A stretch of DNA of 64,000 nucleotides from Deroplatys truncata (taxonomy: Eukaryota > Arthropoda > Insecta > Mantodea > Mantidae): NCBI GenBank assembly GCA_030765065.1, contig CM060978.1, positions 58,122,421 to 58,186,420 on the forward strand, in the 5' to 3' direction. Below, in pieces: positions 46,475 through 58,424 of this stretch (its first letter is position 1; every line of letters begins with the position of its first letter). Under the pieces are notes generated by a model that saw only the letters and a list, made by a program, of their open reading frames with translations, searched no databases and had not been told where the DNA came from. The position numbers and the translations under genes are program-made.

Positions 46475-47272
46475 AAAATCTGATGTGTTACACTCACATG
46501 TCTTTCTCTGCTCTTGTACAAACTATTTTTAAAAATGGTTATTCTCCATCTACTTCATGCTAATCAGTATAAAAACTTGCAGAAACTATCTTGTCAATTT
46601 TCTTGTGGATACACGGGGAATATGGTAGTATTTAAGCGATAGTCAAATCTTTTAAGAGCTGGTTGCTATGTGGAGCATTCCATTCTCTCTTGTATGTCCA
46701 GGACATAAGAAAAACGAATAACGAATTCCCATTTCAGAAAAAGTATAAGAGTTGGAAAATTCAAACAAATAAATGTATATTACATAAATTGTGTGTTTTA
46801 ACGAGATCTACATTTTTTGTGTAATAACATTTTGTCTATCTCTTACGGTTTACCAGTTATGCAAAATTCATTCAGAATGAAGACAGCTTTTCGGGACATT
46901 CCCAGAAAATTCAAGTTATACATTTCATTTACCATGAAAGTATCTTAAACATATGATACTTTAATCAAAATCGTTAGACATTTTTAAGAAAATCAAAATT
47001 TTCGAAAAATGTTCCACGTAAAGGGTAGCCTGGGGTTAGGGGACTTTCTTGAAAATCTTCGTGTTGTATCTGAAAGATACTGAACCCTAATACCACGTTT
47101 GGTGTATATCCGACTTTTGGTTTTTGAGTTATGCTGCCCACACACACGCACCTTTTTCTAAAAATGATATTTTTGGATTCAGAGGGCCTCCAAACATGTA
47201 TTTTCAGTGAAATCACGGTATCGAATTTTTTGGTGGAATGTACGTAGTAGAGAAAGTAAAAATTGCACAAAA
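46475..47272 (-). repeat. Family A repeat, near full length
   Basis: AATCTGATGTGTTACACTCA at the distal end to GTACGTAGTAGAGAAAGTAA at the proximal end. The 98-residue minus frame inside is incidental. Confidence 0.75.
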
Positions 47273-47639
47273 AGATTTTCTTGTGACTATTTTTTAAAAA
47301 TTAAATTAGTCCCTCCAATGGATACATATTTAACCAGCTAGCTTAAGCTAGTTATAAAAAACGCATAATAAAAGAGATGGCGGAGTTATGTTTATTTTCA
47401 GAGGAAAGTGTACCTACAAATGAAAGTACAATTTTTTAGAAATTAATTTACGATATTTATATATTTTTATAATTAAAAGCTAGCTAAAAAACCTTGATAC
47501 AGTATACACACAAAACCTTCTTTAATAATCAGAAAAGGTTTATTGTCCTAGATGGTGTAATTCTAGAGAAAACTGGCTTGCTTTCAATTGCGAATTTCTA
47601 CCATGTGTCCTTAATATTGCACATTCTTTCCATGCAATC
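47273..47639. other. Unassigned AT-rich DNA
   Basis: Nothing recognised apart from short AT runs. Confidence 0.35.
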
Positions 47640-47805
47640 GCGAGAAACAAATGAACGTTGACAGGAATTTAAGAGAATAACTAAGTATTGAACAATTCAA
47701 GCCATTAAAAACGGATAACTCAGAAATGGTTGATGTCACAAACAAAAAAATATTTGAAATAAATTCTTTGTTTTAAATAGATGTACATTTCCTGTGTACC
47801 ACGTA
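47640..47805 (-). repeat. Family A repeat, part upstream of the mariner
   Basis: GAACAATTCAAGCCATTAAA, AACTCAGAAATGGTTGATGT and TTTAAATAGATGTACATTTC. It is interrupted at TA 47804-47805 and resumes at 49168. Confidence 0.6.
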
Positions 47806-49167
47806 CATGCTGGTCTGAAAAGTTTCCGACTTCAACATGAAGATGGCAGCACTCGTAAATAAAAGCTAGTGAATTTCGTTGTTCATTTGTTGACAGTTAC
47901 TGACCAAAGTTTCAGCCATTTTGGACGCTCGGTTGTTATGTAACAGTCGTTTGAGTGAGGTGATGAGTGTTTTTATGAAAATGGACAAAATCGAGTATCG
48001 ATCTGTCATAAAAATTTGTTTTGAAAGGCAATACGACTACGCAAATCAAATATGAGTTTTATTCTGTGTATAGGGACTCTGCACCATTATTTACTACAGT
48101 GAAATTTTGGCTAGCTGAATTTAAACTTGGCCGTAAGAGCTTGGGGCACGATGAACGTTCGGGACGTTCCAAAAATTGCAACTACCGACGAAAACATCGC
48201 CAAAGTTCACCAAATGGTGTTAGACGACCGCCAAATTAAAGTGAGAGAGATAGCAGAGTCTATGAACATGTCAAAAGAACGTGTTTGTCACATATTAAAT
48301 CAACATTTAGACATGAGAAAGCTGTCCGCGCGTTGGGTGCCGCGTTTGCTCACGTTTGACCAAAAACGTGTTCGAATGAACATTTCCAACACTCTGATAA
48401 TGAATGAATGAATGAATGTTGGCGCAATTTAGGCGCAATAAATCCGAGTTTTGGCGCCGATTAATTACTGTAGATGAAACATGGATACACCATTATACGC
48501 CCAAAACAAAAATACAGTCCAAACAGTGGACTGTAAAGGGGGAACCGGCTCCAAAAAAAGCAAAATCTGTTTTTTCGGCTGGGAAAGTAATGGCGACTGT
48601 TTTTTGGGATAGTCATTGAGTTGTTTTAATCGATTATCTTCAAAAAGGAAAAACCATTACAGGAGCATACTACGTATCATTACTTGACAAGCTGAAGGCA
48701 GAACTTGCGGAAAAATGGCCACATTTTCAGAAAAAGAAAATCCTGTTTCACCAAGACAGCGCACCTCAACTCAGCGGTTGCAATAGCGAAAATCCACGAA
48801 TTACGGTTTGAAATGCTTGACCAACAGTCTTACTCACCAGATCTGGCCCCAAGCGACTTTGTTTTGTTCCCTCATTTGAAAATTGCGCTCGGAGGACAGA
48901 GATTTTCGTCAAATGAAGAGGCAATCCCTTCGTGAACAATTATTTTGCAGAGAAAAACGCCGAGTAACTTTACTTATTAAAACCCTTAAAATAAAATATT
49001 TAAACCTAAATAAAAAAATAAAAAAATATTTGGACGGGTTACAGAAATGGGAGCATCGCTGGGAAAAGTGTGTAGAGTTACAAGGAGACTATGTTGAAAA
49101 ATAAAAACAAAATTCTGGAAAAAATTCTTGTATCTTTATTAGGTCGGATACATTTCAGACAATCTGT
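47806..49167 (+). mobile_element. Mariner transposon with TA duplication
   Basis: The 25 bp imperfect ends share GTCTGAAAAGTTTCCGAC (left, about 47813) with GTCTGAAATGTATCCGAC (reversed right end at 49167). TA flanks both sides (47804-47805, 49168-49169). At 1362 bp it is of normal size for a complete mariner. It is inserted in a family A copy. Confidence 0.9.
47981..49104 (+). pseudogene. Mariner transposase, several frameshifts and a stop
   Basis: From MDKIEYRSVIKI (47981) to GDYVEK (stop 49102). Paired helix-turn-helix regions occupy the first third (SFTTVKFW-like, then VREIAESMNMSKERVCHIL). Catalytic blocks are V-D-E-T-W at about 48466, H-Q-D-S-A-P at about 48749, and Y-S-P-D-L-A-P-S-D-F at about 48830, the DD34D class. 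Breaks occur near 48015, 48170 and 48400 (a GAATGAATGAATG expansion), with a TGA at 48617 and further shifts near 48770 and 48930. Dead copy. Confidence 0.9.
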
Positions 49168-49560
49168 TATGGCTTACCCGTTATACAAAACTATACAAAA
49201 ATCCTTCTAAATGAGGAGAACTTCATATGCTATTCCCGGAAAATTCAAGACATACAATTTGTTTGTAATGCAAACATTTTAAACATATTATAATATTTTA
49301 ATTATAATTGTTACACCACTTTTAGTAAAAATAATATATTAAAAATATTTACATATAAAAGGATTTGTGCTGCGGAGGTTCCTTGAAAATAGTCTTGTTG
49401 CATCTTTGGAATATGCTGAACTCAAATATCAACTTTTAGTTTCTGAGTTCTGCTGTTCACACGCACACACGGACCTTTTCCCAAAAATACCTTCAGGCTG
49501 CCTCTAAACATGTATTTCCGGTGAAATCTCGACATTGAAGTTTTGCGTGGAAGATAAAAC
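49168..49560 (-). repeat. Family A repeat, part downstream of the mariner
   Basis: TTATGGCTTACCCGTTATAC, ATGCTATTCCCGGAAAATTC, CTGCTGTTCACACGCACACA and GTATTTCCGGTGAAATCTCG continue the copy left at 47805. Confidence 0.7.
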
Positions 49561-49679
49561 ATACAAGTAGAAAAAAATATGTGAATCTGACACATGAGGT
49601 TTTAGGAAAAAGGTGTTTGCATGCGTGATTTTTATAAACTTCTAAAACCAGAATATAGTGACTCATTTATTAAAAATCT
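49561..49679. other. Short unassigned interval
   Basis: Nothing recognised. Confidence 0.3.
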
Positions 49680-49804
49680 GATGTTACATTCACATGACTT
49701 TCTCTACCCTCTATCTTTATTAGTGGGTATACAAACTATTCTCACTAAAGCTTAGGTGTTACCTTTTTTATATCTACTACATTTTAATGCAAATAAACCT
49801 TTAC
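49680..49804 (-). repeat. Family A distal-end fragment
   Basis: TGATGTTACATTCACATGAC, CTTTCTCTACCCTCTATC and TTTAATGCAAATAAACC. It joins the next fragment in opposite orientation near 49805. Confidence 0.65.
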
Positions 49805-50256
49805 AGAACTACCTACCCACCCCAGATTACCCTTTACATTGGAACATTTTTCGAAATCTTTAATTTTCTCAAAAATGGCTCTAACAATTTTGATTAAAAT
49901 ATCATAGCTTTAAGATATTTTCATGACAAATAAAGCGTATATCTTGAATTTTCTGGGAATGTCTCCAAAAGTATTCTTCATTGTGAACGACTTTACATAA
50001 CTGGTAAACCATAAGAGATAGAGAAACTTTTAGTTCACAAAAATGTAGATCGCGTTAAAATACACAATATAAGTCATATACATTCTTTATTTTTTGAGTG
50101 AACCATTTTCGAGATATTGCATGTTATTCCCTTATATCTTTCAATACTTATTTTCTCAAATGGGAATTCGTTATTCATTTTTTTGTTTTGGATATCCAAA
50201 GAGTATTAATCTGTGGCAAAAAGAATGGTGCGCACTAGCCACGAGGTATTAAGAGA
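49805..50256 (+). repeat. Family A repeat, central part
   Basis: CCACCCCAGATTACCCTTTA, TTTTGATTAAAATATCAT and GTGAACCATTTTCGAGATAT. It stops at the TA of the Tc1-like element. Confidence 0.75.
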
Positions 50257-50258
50257 TA

Positions 50259-51479
50259 CACTACGTGATCAAATGTATCCGGACAACCGGCAAGTTCGTG
50301 GCGCCCTCCATCGGTAATGCTGGAAGTCAATATGGTGTTGGCCCACCCTTAGCCTTGATTACAGCGTTCACTCTCGCAGGCATACTTTCAAACAGGTGCT
50401 GGAAGGTTTCTTGGGGAATGGCAGACCATTCCTCAAGGAGTGCGGAACTGAGGAGAGGTATCGGTGTAGGTCGGTGAGGCCTGGCACGAAATCGGCGTTC
50501 CAAAACATCCCAAAGGTGTTCTATAGGATTCAAGTCAGAGCTCTGTTCAGGCCAGTCCATTAAAGGGATGTTATTGTCTTGTAACCACTCCGCCACAGCC
50601 CGTGCAGTATGAATAGCTGCTCAATCGTGTTGAAAGATGCAATCGCCATCCCCGAATTGCTCTTCAACAGTGAGAAGCAAGAAGATGCTTAAAATATCAA
50701 CGTAGGTCTGCGCTGTGATCATACCACGCAAAACAACAAGAGGTGCAAGCCTCCTCCAGAAAAAACACGACCTTACCATAGCACCACCATCTCCGAATTT
50801 CATTGTTGGCAGTACACACGCTGGCAGATGACGTTCACCGGGCATTCGCCATACCCACATCCTGCCATTGGATCGCCATATTGTGTACCCTGATTCGTCA
50901 CTCTACACAACGTTTTGCCACTGTTCAATCGTGTAATGTTGACGCTCCTTACATCAAGCGAGGTGTTGTTTAGCATTTTCCTGCGTGATGTGTGGCTTTT
51001 GAGCAGCCGTTCGACCATGGAATCCAAGGTTTCTCACCTCACGCCTAACTGCCATAGTACTTGGAGTGGATCCTGATGCAGTTTGGAATTCCTGTATGAT
51101 GGTCTGGATAGATGTCTGTCTATTACTCTTTACGACCCTCTTCAAATGTCGGCGGTCTCTGTCAGTCAACAGACGAGGTCACCATGTACGCTTTTGTGCT
51201 GTGCATGTCCCTTCACGTTTCCACTTCAGAAAAAGTGGACCTAGGGATGTTTAGGAGTGTGGAAATCTCGCGTACAGACTTCTGACACAAGTGACACCCA
51301 ACCACCTAACCACGTTTGAAGCCCGTGAGTTCCATGGAGCGTCCCATTCTGCTGTTTCGCGATGTGTAATGACTACTGAGGTCGCGGATAATGAGTACCA
51401 GGCAGTAGGTGGCAGCACAGGCACCTAAGATGAAAAACGTATGTTTGTGGGGTGTCCGGATACTTTCGATCACATAGTG
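50259..51479 (-). mobile_element. Tc1-like DNA transposon, copy 2
   Basis: The ends CACTACGTGATCAAATGTAT (50259) and, reversed, CACTATGTGATCGAAAGTAT (51479) are flanked by TA at 50257-50258 and 51480-51481. 1221 bp, same family as 12382-13632 in the opposite orientation. Confidence 0.9.
50327..51347 (-). pseudogene. Tc1-like transposase, copy 2, stops plus an 11 bp deletion
   Basis: Minus-strand frame from MGRSMELTGFKRG (51347), where TAG replaces the next codon of copy 1. An 11 bp deletion near 51235 shifts the frame. From 51169 to 50327 one frame is kept with only nonsense changes: TGA and TAG at former tryptophans near 50952 and 50905, and TGA right after F-Q-H-D near 50620. The catalytic positions D, D and E (N-P-I-E-H-L-W-D) are all present. 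It shows what residues were at the two stops of copy 1. Confidence 0.85.
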
Positions 51480-51539
51480 TATGTCTATGCTTAAAGGCTG
51501 CTGTATTTCTATATTGCCCTTGCAAATACCAAACAAGGG

Positions 51540-51735
51540 AACATAGTAGTGATAGTCAAATATTCTTAGAACTGGTCGCTATGTGTAAAATGTAATTCTC
51601 TTTGCATGTCTACAGATCTTTTCTGCAAATGTTTATCTCTATTAATATAAAATAGATGGATAATAAGAGTTTGTAAAAATAGTTTGTACAAGAGTAGAGA
51701 AAGTTATGTGAGAGTACCACATAAGATTTTTATGT
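51540..51735 (+). repeat. Family A distal end
   Basis: ATAGTCAAATATTCTTAGAA, AGTTTGTAAAAATAGTTTGT and AGAGTAGAGAAAGTTATGTG. Confidence 0.7.
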
Positions 51736-52189
51736 AATTTATGGAATAGTGAGTAGAAAAGCTCACGGGAATGTAACACGTCAGAATTATTATACTTTAC
51801 AAGCCTCTGTTTTGCAGCACGTTCTCTGAGTTTGTGCATATTTTCCCCACATCAGAAATCTTCCTTGTCTCATGCAACACGAAGCTTTCATAGTCAACAA
51901 GTTACAATTGCAGCGTTTTGAATATGAAGGGCACACATGGGATGATATTAAAACTGTAACACTAGAAGGCCTCGTTAGACAACATACATACCTCAGTAAC
52001 TAAAGGTCACATGTAACACACAAATGTCACTGAGTGGGTAGAAGATACCTTGGAGTCCTTGTTACGGATCATTAACTTCTACTGAACTAACTAAAACAAA
52101 GGAACTGTTAGATACTTAATGTATTCATTAATTCGTTAATTGTAAAAGAATACACAATACAACAGTGCAGCTTAGGAAAAAATATCTTA
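51736..52189. other. Unassigned DNA
   Basis: Nothing recognised. Confidence 0.35.
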
Positions 52190-52500
52190 TGTAATACGTG
52201 ACTTGCTCTCCCCTCTACTATTTACTAATGGGTATAAAACTATTCTTACGAAAGCTTATTATTCCATCTACTTCATTTTAATCCAAATAAATCTTTGCAG
52301 AAGTAGTTACATTACACATTTTGTTATAGATACAAAGAGAACAGTGATAGTCAAATGTTTAAGAACTGGACGCTATATGCTGGCCTTAAAATTCCATGCT
52401 GTTTCCATGACATCGCGAGAAGCAACCGATGCCACAAAAAAGTTACTTGAAATAAATTGTTTACATATTTTTGTGTAGTACGTTTTTGTCTATTGCTTAA
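52190..52500 (-). repeat. Family A repeat (diverged), part before LTR insertion
   Basis: CTCTCCCCTCTACTATTTAC, TTCATTTTAATCCAAATAAA, GGACGCTATATGCTGGCCTT and GTTTTTGTCTATTGCTTAA. It ends with GCTTAA at 52495-52500. Confidence 0.7.
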
Positions 52501-53347
52501 AGGTGTTATTTTAGGAGGAGTTGTATTTTATTTCGAATGTTGGGGAGCCGAACTTGAAGTAGTTGCAACCACACTATGGTAAAATGTTTCCGATAGCCTT
52601 TGCCCCAAAAATGTTTAAAAATATAACGTTGCAATTTGATTGTTTCTTTAAATATTATATATTTATGTTTGCCTCGACTGCGTCAGTATTTATTTTTTTA
52701 GAGGCATGAATGTCACGATTTAAATAACACTTCACTGATATAGAGAGAGAAGTGAGATTTTCTTATTAATTACTTGCACTTTTTAACTCGTAAACTATTT
52801 TTGTCTCACACAAAATACGTATTAAATTTATCGAGGACGCATCTCGCGTCCGGTTAGGAACACAGTCTACAATCAACGCGTCCAGTTATGAGCGCTGACT
52901 ACAAGCAACTGAACTCTGAATTTGAAAATTTTCTATATTTCAGTTTCTGATTGGCTAATCCTAGTCCGATAGAATACTTTCATTTAACTAAAGATTTTTC
53001 TGGTTGTTAATTTGCTATTTTATGAACTGTCACAAAAATTACATTATTGTTGCTCCAAGAATGAGTAGTAGCATTATTAAACCTTCTAATTCATTATTGC
53101 CTCAAGGGTACCTCATTGTTAGCAACTTTTAACCTATTATTCTCACCGCTCCTACATTATTAAATTAGTAGTACATTCACATAACATTATTGAACCAGTA
53201 TACAATAATATAAACATATACAATGACTGTAATATATACTTTTTATATCTTGTTACATACACATATTGCTTTAAGGCGGGCGGTTATTGAATTTATATAT
53301 TATATAATTAAACTGAAACCATTTAAGTGTTAAAAATACTGCCTCAC
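52501..53347 (-). mobile_element. Solo family B LTR inserted in family A, 6 bp duplication
   Basis: 847 bp, minus strand GTGAGGCAGTATTTTTAACA to ...ACACCT. GCTTAA flanks both ends (52495-52500, 53348-53353), and family A is continuous when it is removed. No primer site adjoins it, as expected for a solo LTR. Pairing of the duplicate could be 5 or 6 bp. Confidence 0.8.
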
Positions 53348-53353
53348 GCTTAA

Positions 53354-53765
53354 TGTTTACCAGTTATAGAAGATTATACAATATTCCTTCCGAGTGGCGG
53401 CTTCACAGGCTGTTCCCAGATTATTGAAGATATACATAAATATCTTTAATATATGTTTTATTCAAAATATTTTAAATTATTTTTGAGAAAATTTAAAATT
53501 TCGACAAATGTTCCATGTAAAGTGTAGTTTGGTTGGGAGTATTTCCTTTAAAATCCGATGTTCAATTCTTGGAACATACTGAACTTAAACACCGAGTTTA
53601 GTAATGATGCGAGTTTTTGTTTTTGAGCTATACTGTTCATAGTCACACACACGCATGAACCCTTTTTAAAAGGTTCTTTGCATTCGGGGTCTCAAAACGT
53701 GTATTTCCGATGTAATCTCAGTATCGAATTTTTGGGTGGAATGCAATACCTTGTCTACCTATGTG
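53354..53765 (-). repeat. Family A repeat (diverged), part after LTR insertion
   Basis: TGTTTACCAGTTATAGAAGA, TGTTCCATGTAAAGTGTAGT and CGAATTTTTGGGTGGAATGC. Confidence 0.75.
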
Positions 53766-54884
53766 ACGGAAGTATGTTTTGGCTCATGTATCTTCTGGAT
53801 CTCCGTTGTTTTCTAGATGTTCTTGCCGGCTGCCAGTGGAAGAGCTGAGGAAAGAATTCCTATCCTATCTAGTTGAAGAATAACTCTGGGATTTTGTGAA
53901 TGAAGGCAAAATAATAAACTGATTTTCCATAATCCTGATTTATTGAATAAAATTACGTATATTCAGGCGGTTAGCATTTTTCCTTGTGAAATGCTTTTTT
54001 ATATCTTATAGCTTAAAGCTTCCCTCCATCATTTTATGTTATTAAAATAAACCTAGGTGATTCGTTACACGATCTTCCCACCCACACAAGCAGCATCGCC
54101 CACCTGGTTGCGCAATCTAATTACATCACTGATTCTGATATCGGTTGCTACGGTAGTAGCCCGCAAACTAACGCCAAGAGAGTATCGCAGAGAGTCGTGT
54201 GAACTCGGGCTCCCTGCCTTTCTATGTGTTTTCCAATGACGCCAGAATTCGCGCCTTTATTTGTTACAACAATTTCCATTGGTTCTTAAGTAGCGTTGCA
54301 TGGCATGCTATGACAATAAAATGTGCTAAGTTTCTGAAGTCACGCGTTCTGCTCACTTATACGGTAAAATCCAATGCCTCTGTCCTTCTCTTAAGTACAT
54401 GTTTCCTTTTCTATTTTACCAACTATCTCAAGTTCCGGGAAGTGGCCCACTATTTCTGTCTCTTTATATTCTCTACCCTCTATATTTTCTCATGTTTAGC
54501 CTGAAACCTGTGCGCATTAGCGTGTGTGTTGATGGCTTTCTCCTCTCATTTTCCAGCTGCCTGTTCTAATTACAGCTGTTGCAAGTTGTTTTTTTTCACT
54601 TTTAAATTATTCTAATATTTTATATTGATTCTTAATTCCATTTCCAATATTTATATGTTGCTAATTGCTTTGCTTATTCGTTATCGGGTATGTCCCCTTA
54701 CGCTTACTATGTGCATAGTAGAGAAAGTAAAAATCTCATTAGTTTCTCTACCCAATATAATTTATTACCTTCTCTACCAGTACTACAAACATAGTAGATA
54801 GAGAAGGTATCGCGTATCTGTATCGATATTTCCGGGAATAGATGTTTTGAAGCCGCTTGAATAAAAAATATCTGATGTCACATG
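53766..54884. other. Unassigned DNA with small family A end pieces
   Basis: At about 54714-54735 and 54745-54815 several TAGTAGAGAAAG and TTTCTCTACC ends lie close together, apparently nested family A tips. The rest, including frames at 54057 and 54199, is unrecognised. Confidence 0.4.
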
Positions 54885-55710
54885 CCCTTCTCTACTCTTG
54901 TACAAACTATTTTTACAAACGCTTATTCTCCATATGCTTCATGTTAATCGAGATGTTAATCTTATTGCTAATTTTCTTGTAGATGCAAGGGGAATTTGTA
55001 GGCTTTAAGCGATAGTCAAATCTTTTAAGAGCTGGTTGCTATGTGGAGTATTCCATTCTCTTTGCATTACCAGGACAAAAAAATGCATAACGAATTCCCA
55101 TTTGAAAAAAAGTATAAGTATTGGAACATTTAAGGAATAACAAGAAATATCTTGAAAATGGTTCACTCAACAAAAATAATGTATATGACATAAATTGTGT
55201 ATTTTAACGCGATCTACATTTTTTGTGTAGTAAAATGTTGTCTATCCCTTATGGTTTACCAGTTATGCAAACGTCGTTCACAATGCAGAAGACTATTGGA
55301 GACATTCCCAGAAAATTCAAGATAAACATTTTATTTGTCATGAAAGTATCTTAAATATATGATATCTTAATCAAAATCATTACAGCCTTTTTCGAGAAAA
55401 TTAAAATTTTCGAAACATGTTCCATGTAAAGGGTAATCTGGGGAGGGGGGATTTTCTTGAAAACCTTCGTGTCGCATCTCTGGAAGATACTGAACCTAAA
55501 TACCAAGTTTGGTGTTTATCCGACTTCTGAGTTATGCAGTTCACAGACAGACACACACACACACACACAGAGACATGTTTCCGAAAATCCTTTTTTTGGA
55601 TTCAAGAGGCTTCAAAACATGTACTTCCGGTGAAATATCGGTATCGAATTTTTGGGTGGAATGCAATACTTCCCCTAATTACTATACGTAGTAGAGAAAG
55701 TAAAAATATT
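54885..55710 (-). repeat. Family A repeat, full length
   Basis: CATGCCCTTCTCTACTCTTG to ACGTAGTAGAGAAAGTAAAA. Every landmark is in order, a good consensus copy. Confidence 0.8.
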
Positions 55711-55734
55711 TTTTTTAAGAAATGAATCCTCGTG

Positions 55735-55935
55735 GTTGTGTGTGTGTGTGTGTGTGTTTGTGTGTGTGGGTGCGTTCGCGCGCGCGCGTTCCACAAACGA
55801 AATGTCCGACTAACACCAAAATTGTATTTAGGTTCAGTGTCTTCCAGAGATGCAAAACGAAGATTTTCAAGAAAATCTGTCCACCCCAAACTACACTTTA
55901 CATGGAAGATTTTTCGAAATTTTGGATTTTGGAAA
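55735..55935 (+). repeat. Family A fragment with (GT)n tract
   Basis: GTGTGTG...GCGCGCGCG, then CCACAAACGAAATGTCCGAC, TTCCAGAGATGCAAAACG and CCACCCCAAACTACAC. Opposite orientation to the copy just before it. Confidence 0.65.
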
Positions 55936-56309
55936 ACATAGATGGGTAAACTTTAATGTAGAAATAAGAAAAATATGTAAAGGTGCCATTTACCCTAATT
56001 TTTCGGTTCTAATTGGAAGGACATGTGCTATTCTCTCGACATCCGCAGTGCAAGTGCTGATTCTTCTGTCACCGGTACTCAGGCACGAATCCATAGAATA
56101 GTAATGATGTACAGCAACTGTTTCACTGACTGGTTACCGTCAGGCATTTCGTTGGATTCCTGATTGAGAAAGATTGTGTTCTAATTACACCTTATATGCA
56201 TGAAGTGAAACTGTTATTTTATTTTAAAATATATATTTCTATCTGGTTTTGTTTATTGAGTGTACCCTTATAGCCACCCCTGGCTAATATACATAGTATA
56301 GATCTGCTT
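55936..56309. other. Unassigned DNA
   Basis: Nothing recognised. Confidence 0.35.
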
Positions 56310-56575
56310 TTTAAATGATCGGATGCTCAGCTACAGTCCGCTAAGGGCCTGGGCCTGCCAACCCGACTGCCGGCCTCTCCCATCCGGAAAGTTGGCTTGT
56401 GAGGCCTGGACCGCTGCCTATCGCAGCTCCTCATTTTCCTCACAATGCTGAGTGGGCACCGTTCTATACTAGGAACGTAACATCTGCAGCACCATGGGTG
56501 GAATCGAGGACATTCCGTGGCTGGTAACCAGAGCAGCATGCTCCAGCCCACTGCGCTATGACGCAGAGAATTTAT
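56310..56575 (-). mobile_element. tRNA-derived SINE, third family
   Basis: On the minus strand the head GCGTCATAGCGCAGTGGGCT is A-box-like, and CCTCGATTCCACCC is B-box-like. The body CCACTCAGCATTGTGAGGAA and GAGGAGCTGCGATAGGCAG is GC-rich and unlike the other SINEs here. Confidence 0.65.
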
Positions 56576-56904
56576 TATGATTACGAAATGATATGAAGAA
56601 AACTAAGCTCTTATACGGACTATTTCACGCGTGTGTAAACTAATAAATGCCTGTTGAAAATGCTTTGAATCAGGGCTAATTAGTGCAATCTATCCTGTTG
56701 GTTACCCTTCAACCTGAATTTATGTTTTTTTATGCATCGTCTATATATCTCGTAATTCTAGCTCCATTGTTTGATTTTGATAAATGCCATTTTAATGATT
56801 CTCCATTACAGAGATTACAATAAATTAATGTTAATTCTATTCTATGTTGTACACATTAAAATAAACGAATTTGTGTAATTTAAATTATTAATTTTCGTTT
56901 TTTC
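56576..56904. other. Unassigned AT-rich DNA
   Basis: Nothing recognised. Confidence 0.35.
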
Positions 56905-57295
56905 CGAGGAAAGGTCAAAGTGAAGAAACCACAGGAGGCTAGAAACCGCAGGTAATGGGCCACAGAGATGCGAGGAAGTCCCTAACAGTTCCAAGTTCGA
57001 AGACCCGTCCCACTGTTGAAGCTGCCCAGCAGCCCTCTAGTGTCCACGGGGAGTACTTTTTCCTTTGAGCAAGCATCCGCGCCATCTACCCAGCACCTCC
57101 ATACGCCACAAAACCTAGAAGCACCCTGAAACATGAGATGGAAACAGAATGATTGGGAAATGATGGAAAGGAAATCACGGTAGAAGAGAAAGCACCACAA
57201 CATTTGCCTACCGACTACGGAACACCAGAAAAATCCCGGGAATCGACCGGGACCTCCCGAATGCGAGCTATCTCGCTCGGTTTATTTCGATTATT
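56905..57295 (-). mobile_element. tRNA-derived SINE (ACCGAGCGAGATAGCTC head), full length
   Basis: On the minus strand: ACCGAGCGAGATAGCTCGCA, GGTCCCGGTCGATTCCCGGG, GTAGTCGGTAGGCAAATGTT, TAGATGGCGCGGATGCTTGC and GTCTTCGAACTTGGAACTG. Colinear with 8365-8800. Frames on both strands here are incidental. Confidence 0.75.
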
Positions 57296-58424
57296 GGGAA
57301 GTCGACGGAAGAGTAAGATAAGCTTCTACAAGAGTGAGTAGTGAAAGCCATATGAATGCAAATATTAGTTTTAAGCGCTCTTTTCAGGGTCTAAAAACGT
57401 ATTTCGGTTGAAATATCAATAATGGTTTAATACAGTTAAGCGGTAAAGAAAATATCACTTAAGTGAATAACGAAATAATGCATTCTTTTGTGGGTTTTAA
57501 CGCTGTATAGCAGATTATATACATTTTATGCTCGAATTCGCCCGAATCGGACCCCAAATGCCTCCAAAACAATAGCCTCTCTACTGACAAATCCCTGAGG
57601 GCCTATTGCACAAAATTCGCGGTAGTTAAAAGAAGGGTTCTTTGAGGCAGAAAAAAATATTGCGTTGGGTAAAATCTCTCAGGAGATTTGTCATAGGGGG
57701 CTATAAGCTGAAGCTATTGGGAGGGAGGGGGGGTCCTCTTCTGGCTAACTACACTAGTTAATTATAGCAGAGTTGAAATGGCAGAGTATTACTGTAAGGG
57801 AGGGTGGGGATGAAAGGCAATTAGGGTAAAATATGTATTACATTCCGTGTAGAACCAGGTGCTGGCATTTCACACAGCAAATATATGGCAGCATTTGGTG
57901 GAATAGCACAAGTCATACTCAATACATCAAATTTGAATTACAGGCTCTCCGCCCTGATATTGCGAGATAAATGTTTTATTTCGCTTTGAGGCGACAGTTT
58001 AGTGTTGCTAAATATTCCCAAAGTTAAGACTGTGTAGTGTGGTGGGAACAAGGAAGTGTATAATGACCCAATTTGACGCACTGTGTTCTACAAAATGCAG
58101 CACGTATGCCACATTAAGTAGATCAACTTATGCAATAAGGATTCTAAGGCAAGCCTGTAATAAAATCTGTTAAAAGTTGTTCATCTATACCACACCCTTT
58201 CCAGAAAGTGTTGACTACACCTGAAAAAAATTCTAGCAGCCAAATTAATGGAGGGAAAAACCTAAGCTTTTTTGGACATAAAGATAAAATGATAATGCAG
58301 TTTACATGTTTGGGCAGTTTTTCAGATGTTCATTTTATCACTTTTATACAATTTTGTAAAGTATGACAAAATTGCAACTTTTTCGTACGTACAGCTTTCA
58401 AAATTATCTTTCATGTATAGAGTA
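57296..58424. other. Unassigned DNA
   Basis: More than 1.1 kb without a recognised repeat, motif or credible open frame; potentially single-copy sequence. Confidence 0.45.

Noticed and set aside
54885-55710. Family A as a Helitron
   Set aside because: The TCTCTAC start is suggestive, but I see no CTRR end with a preceding hairpin, and the two ends are inverted copies of each other.
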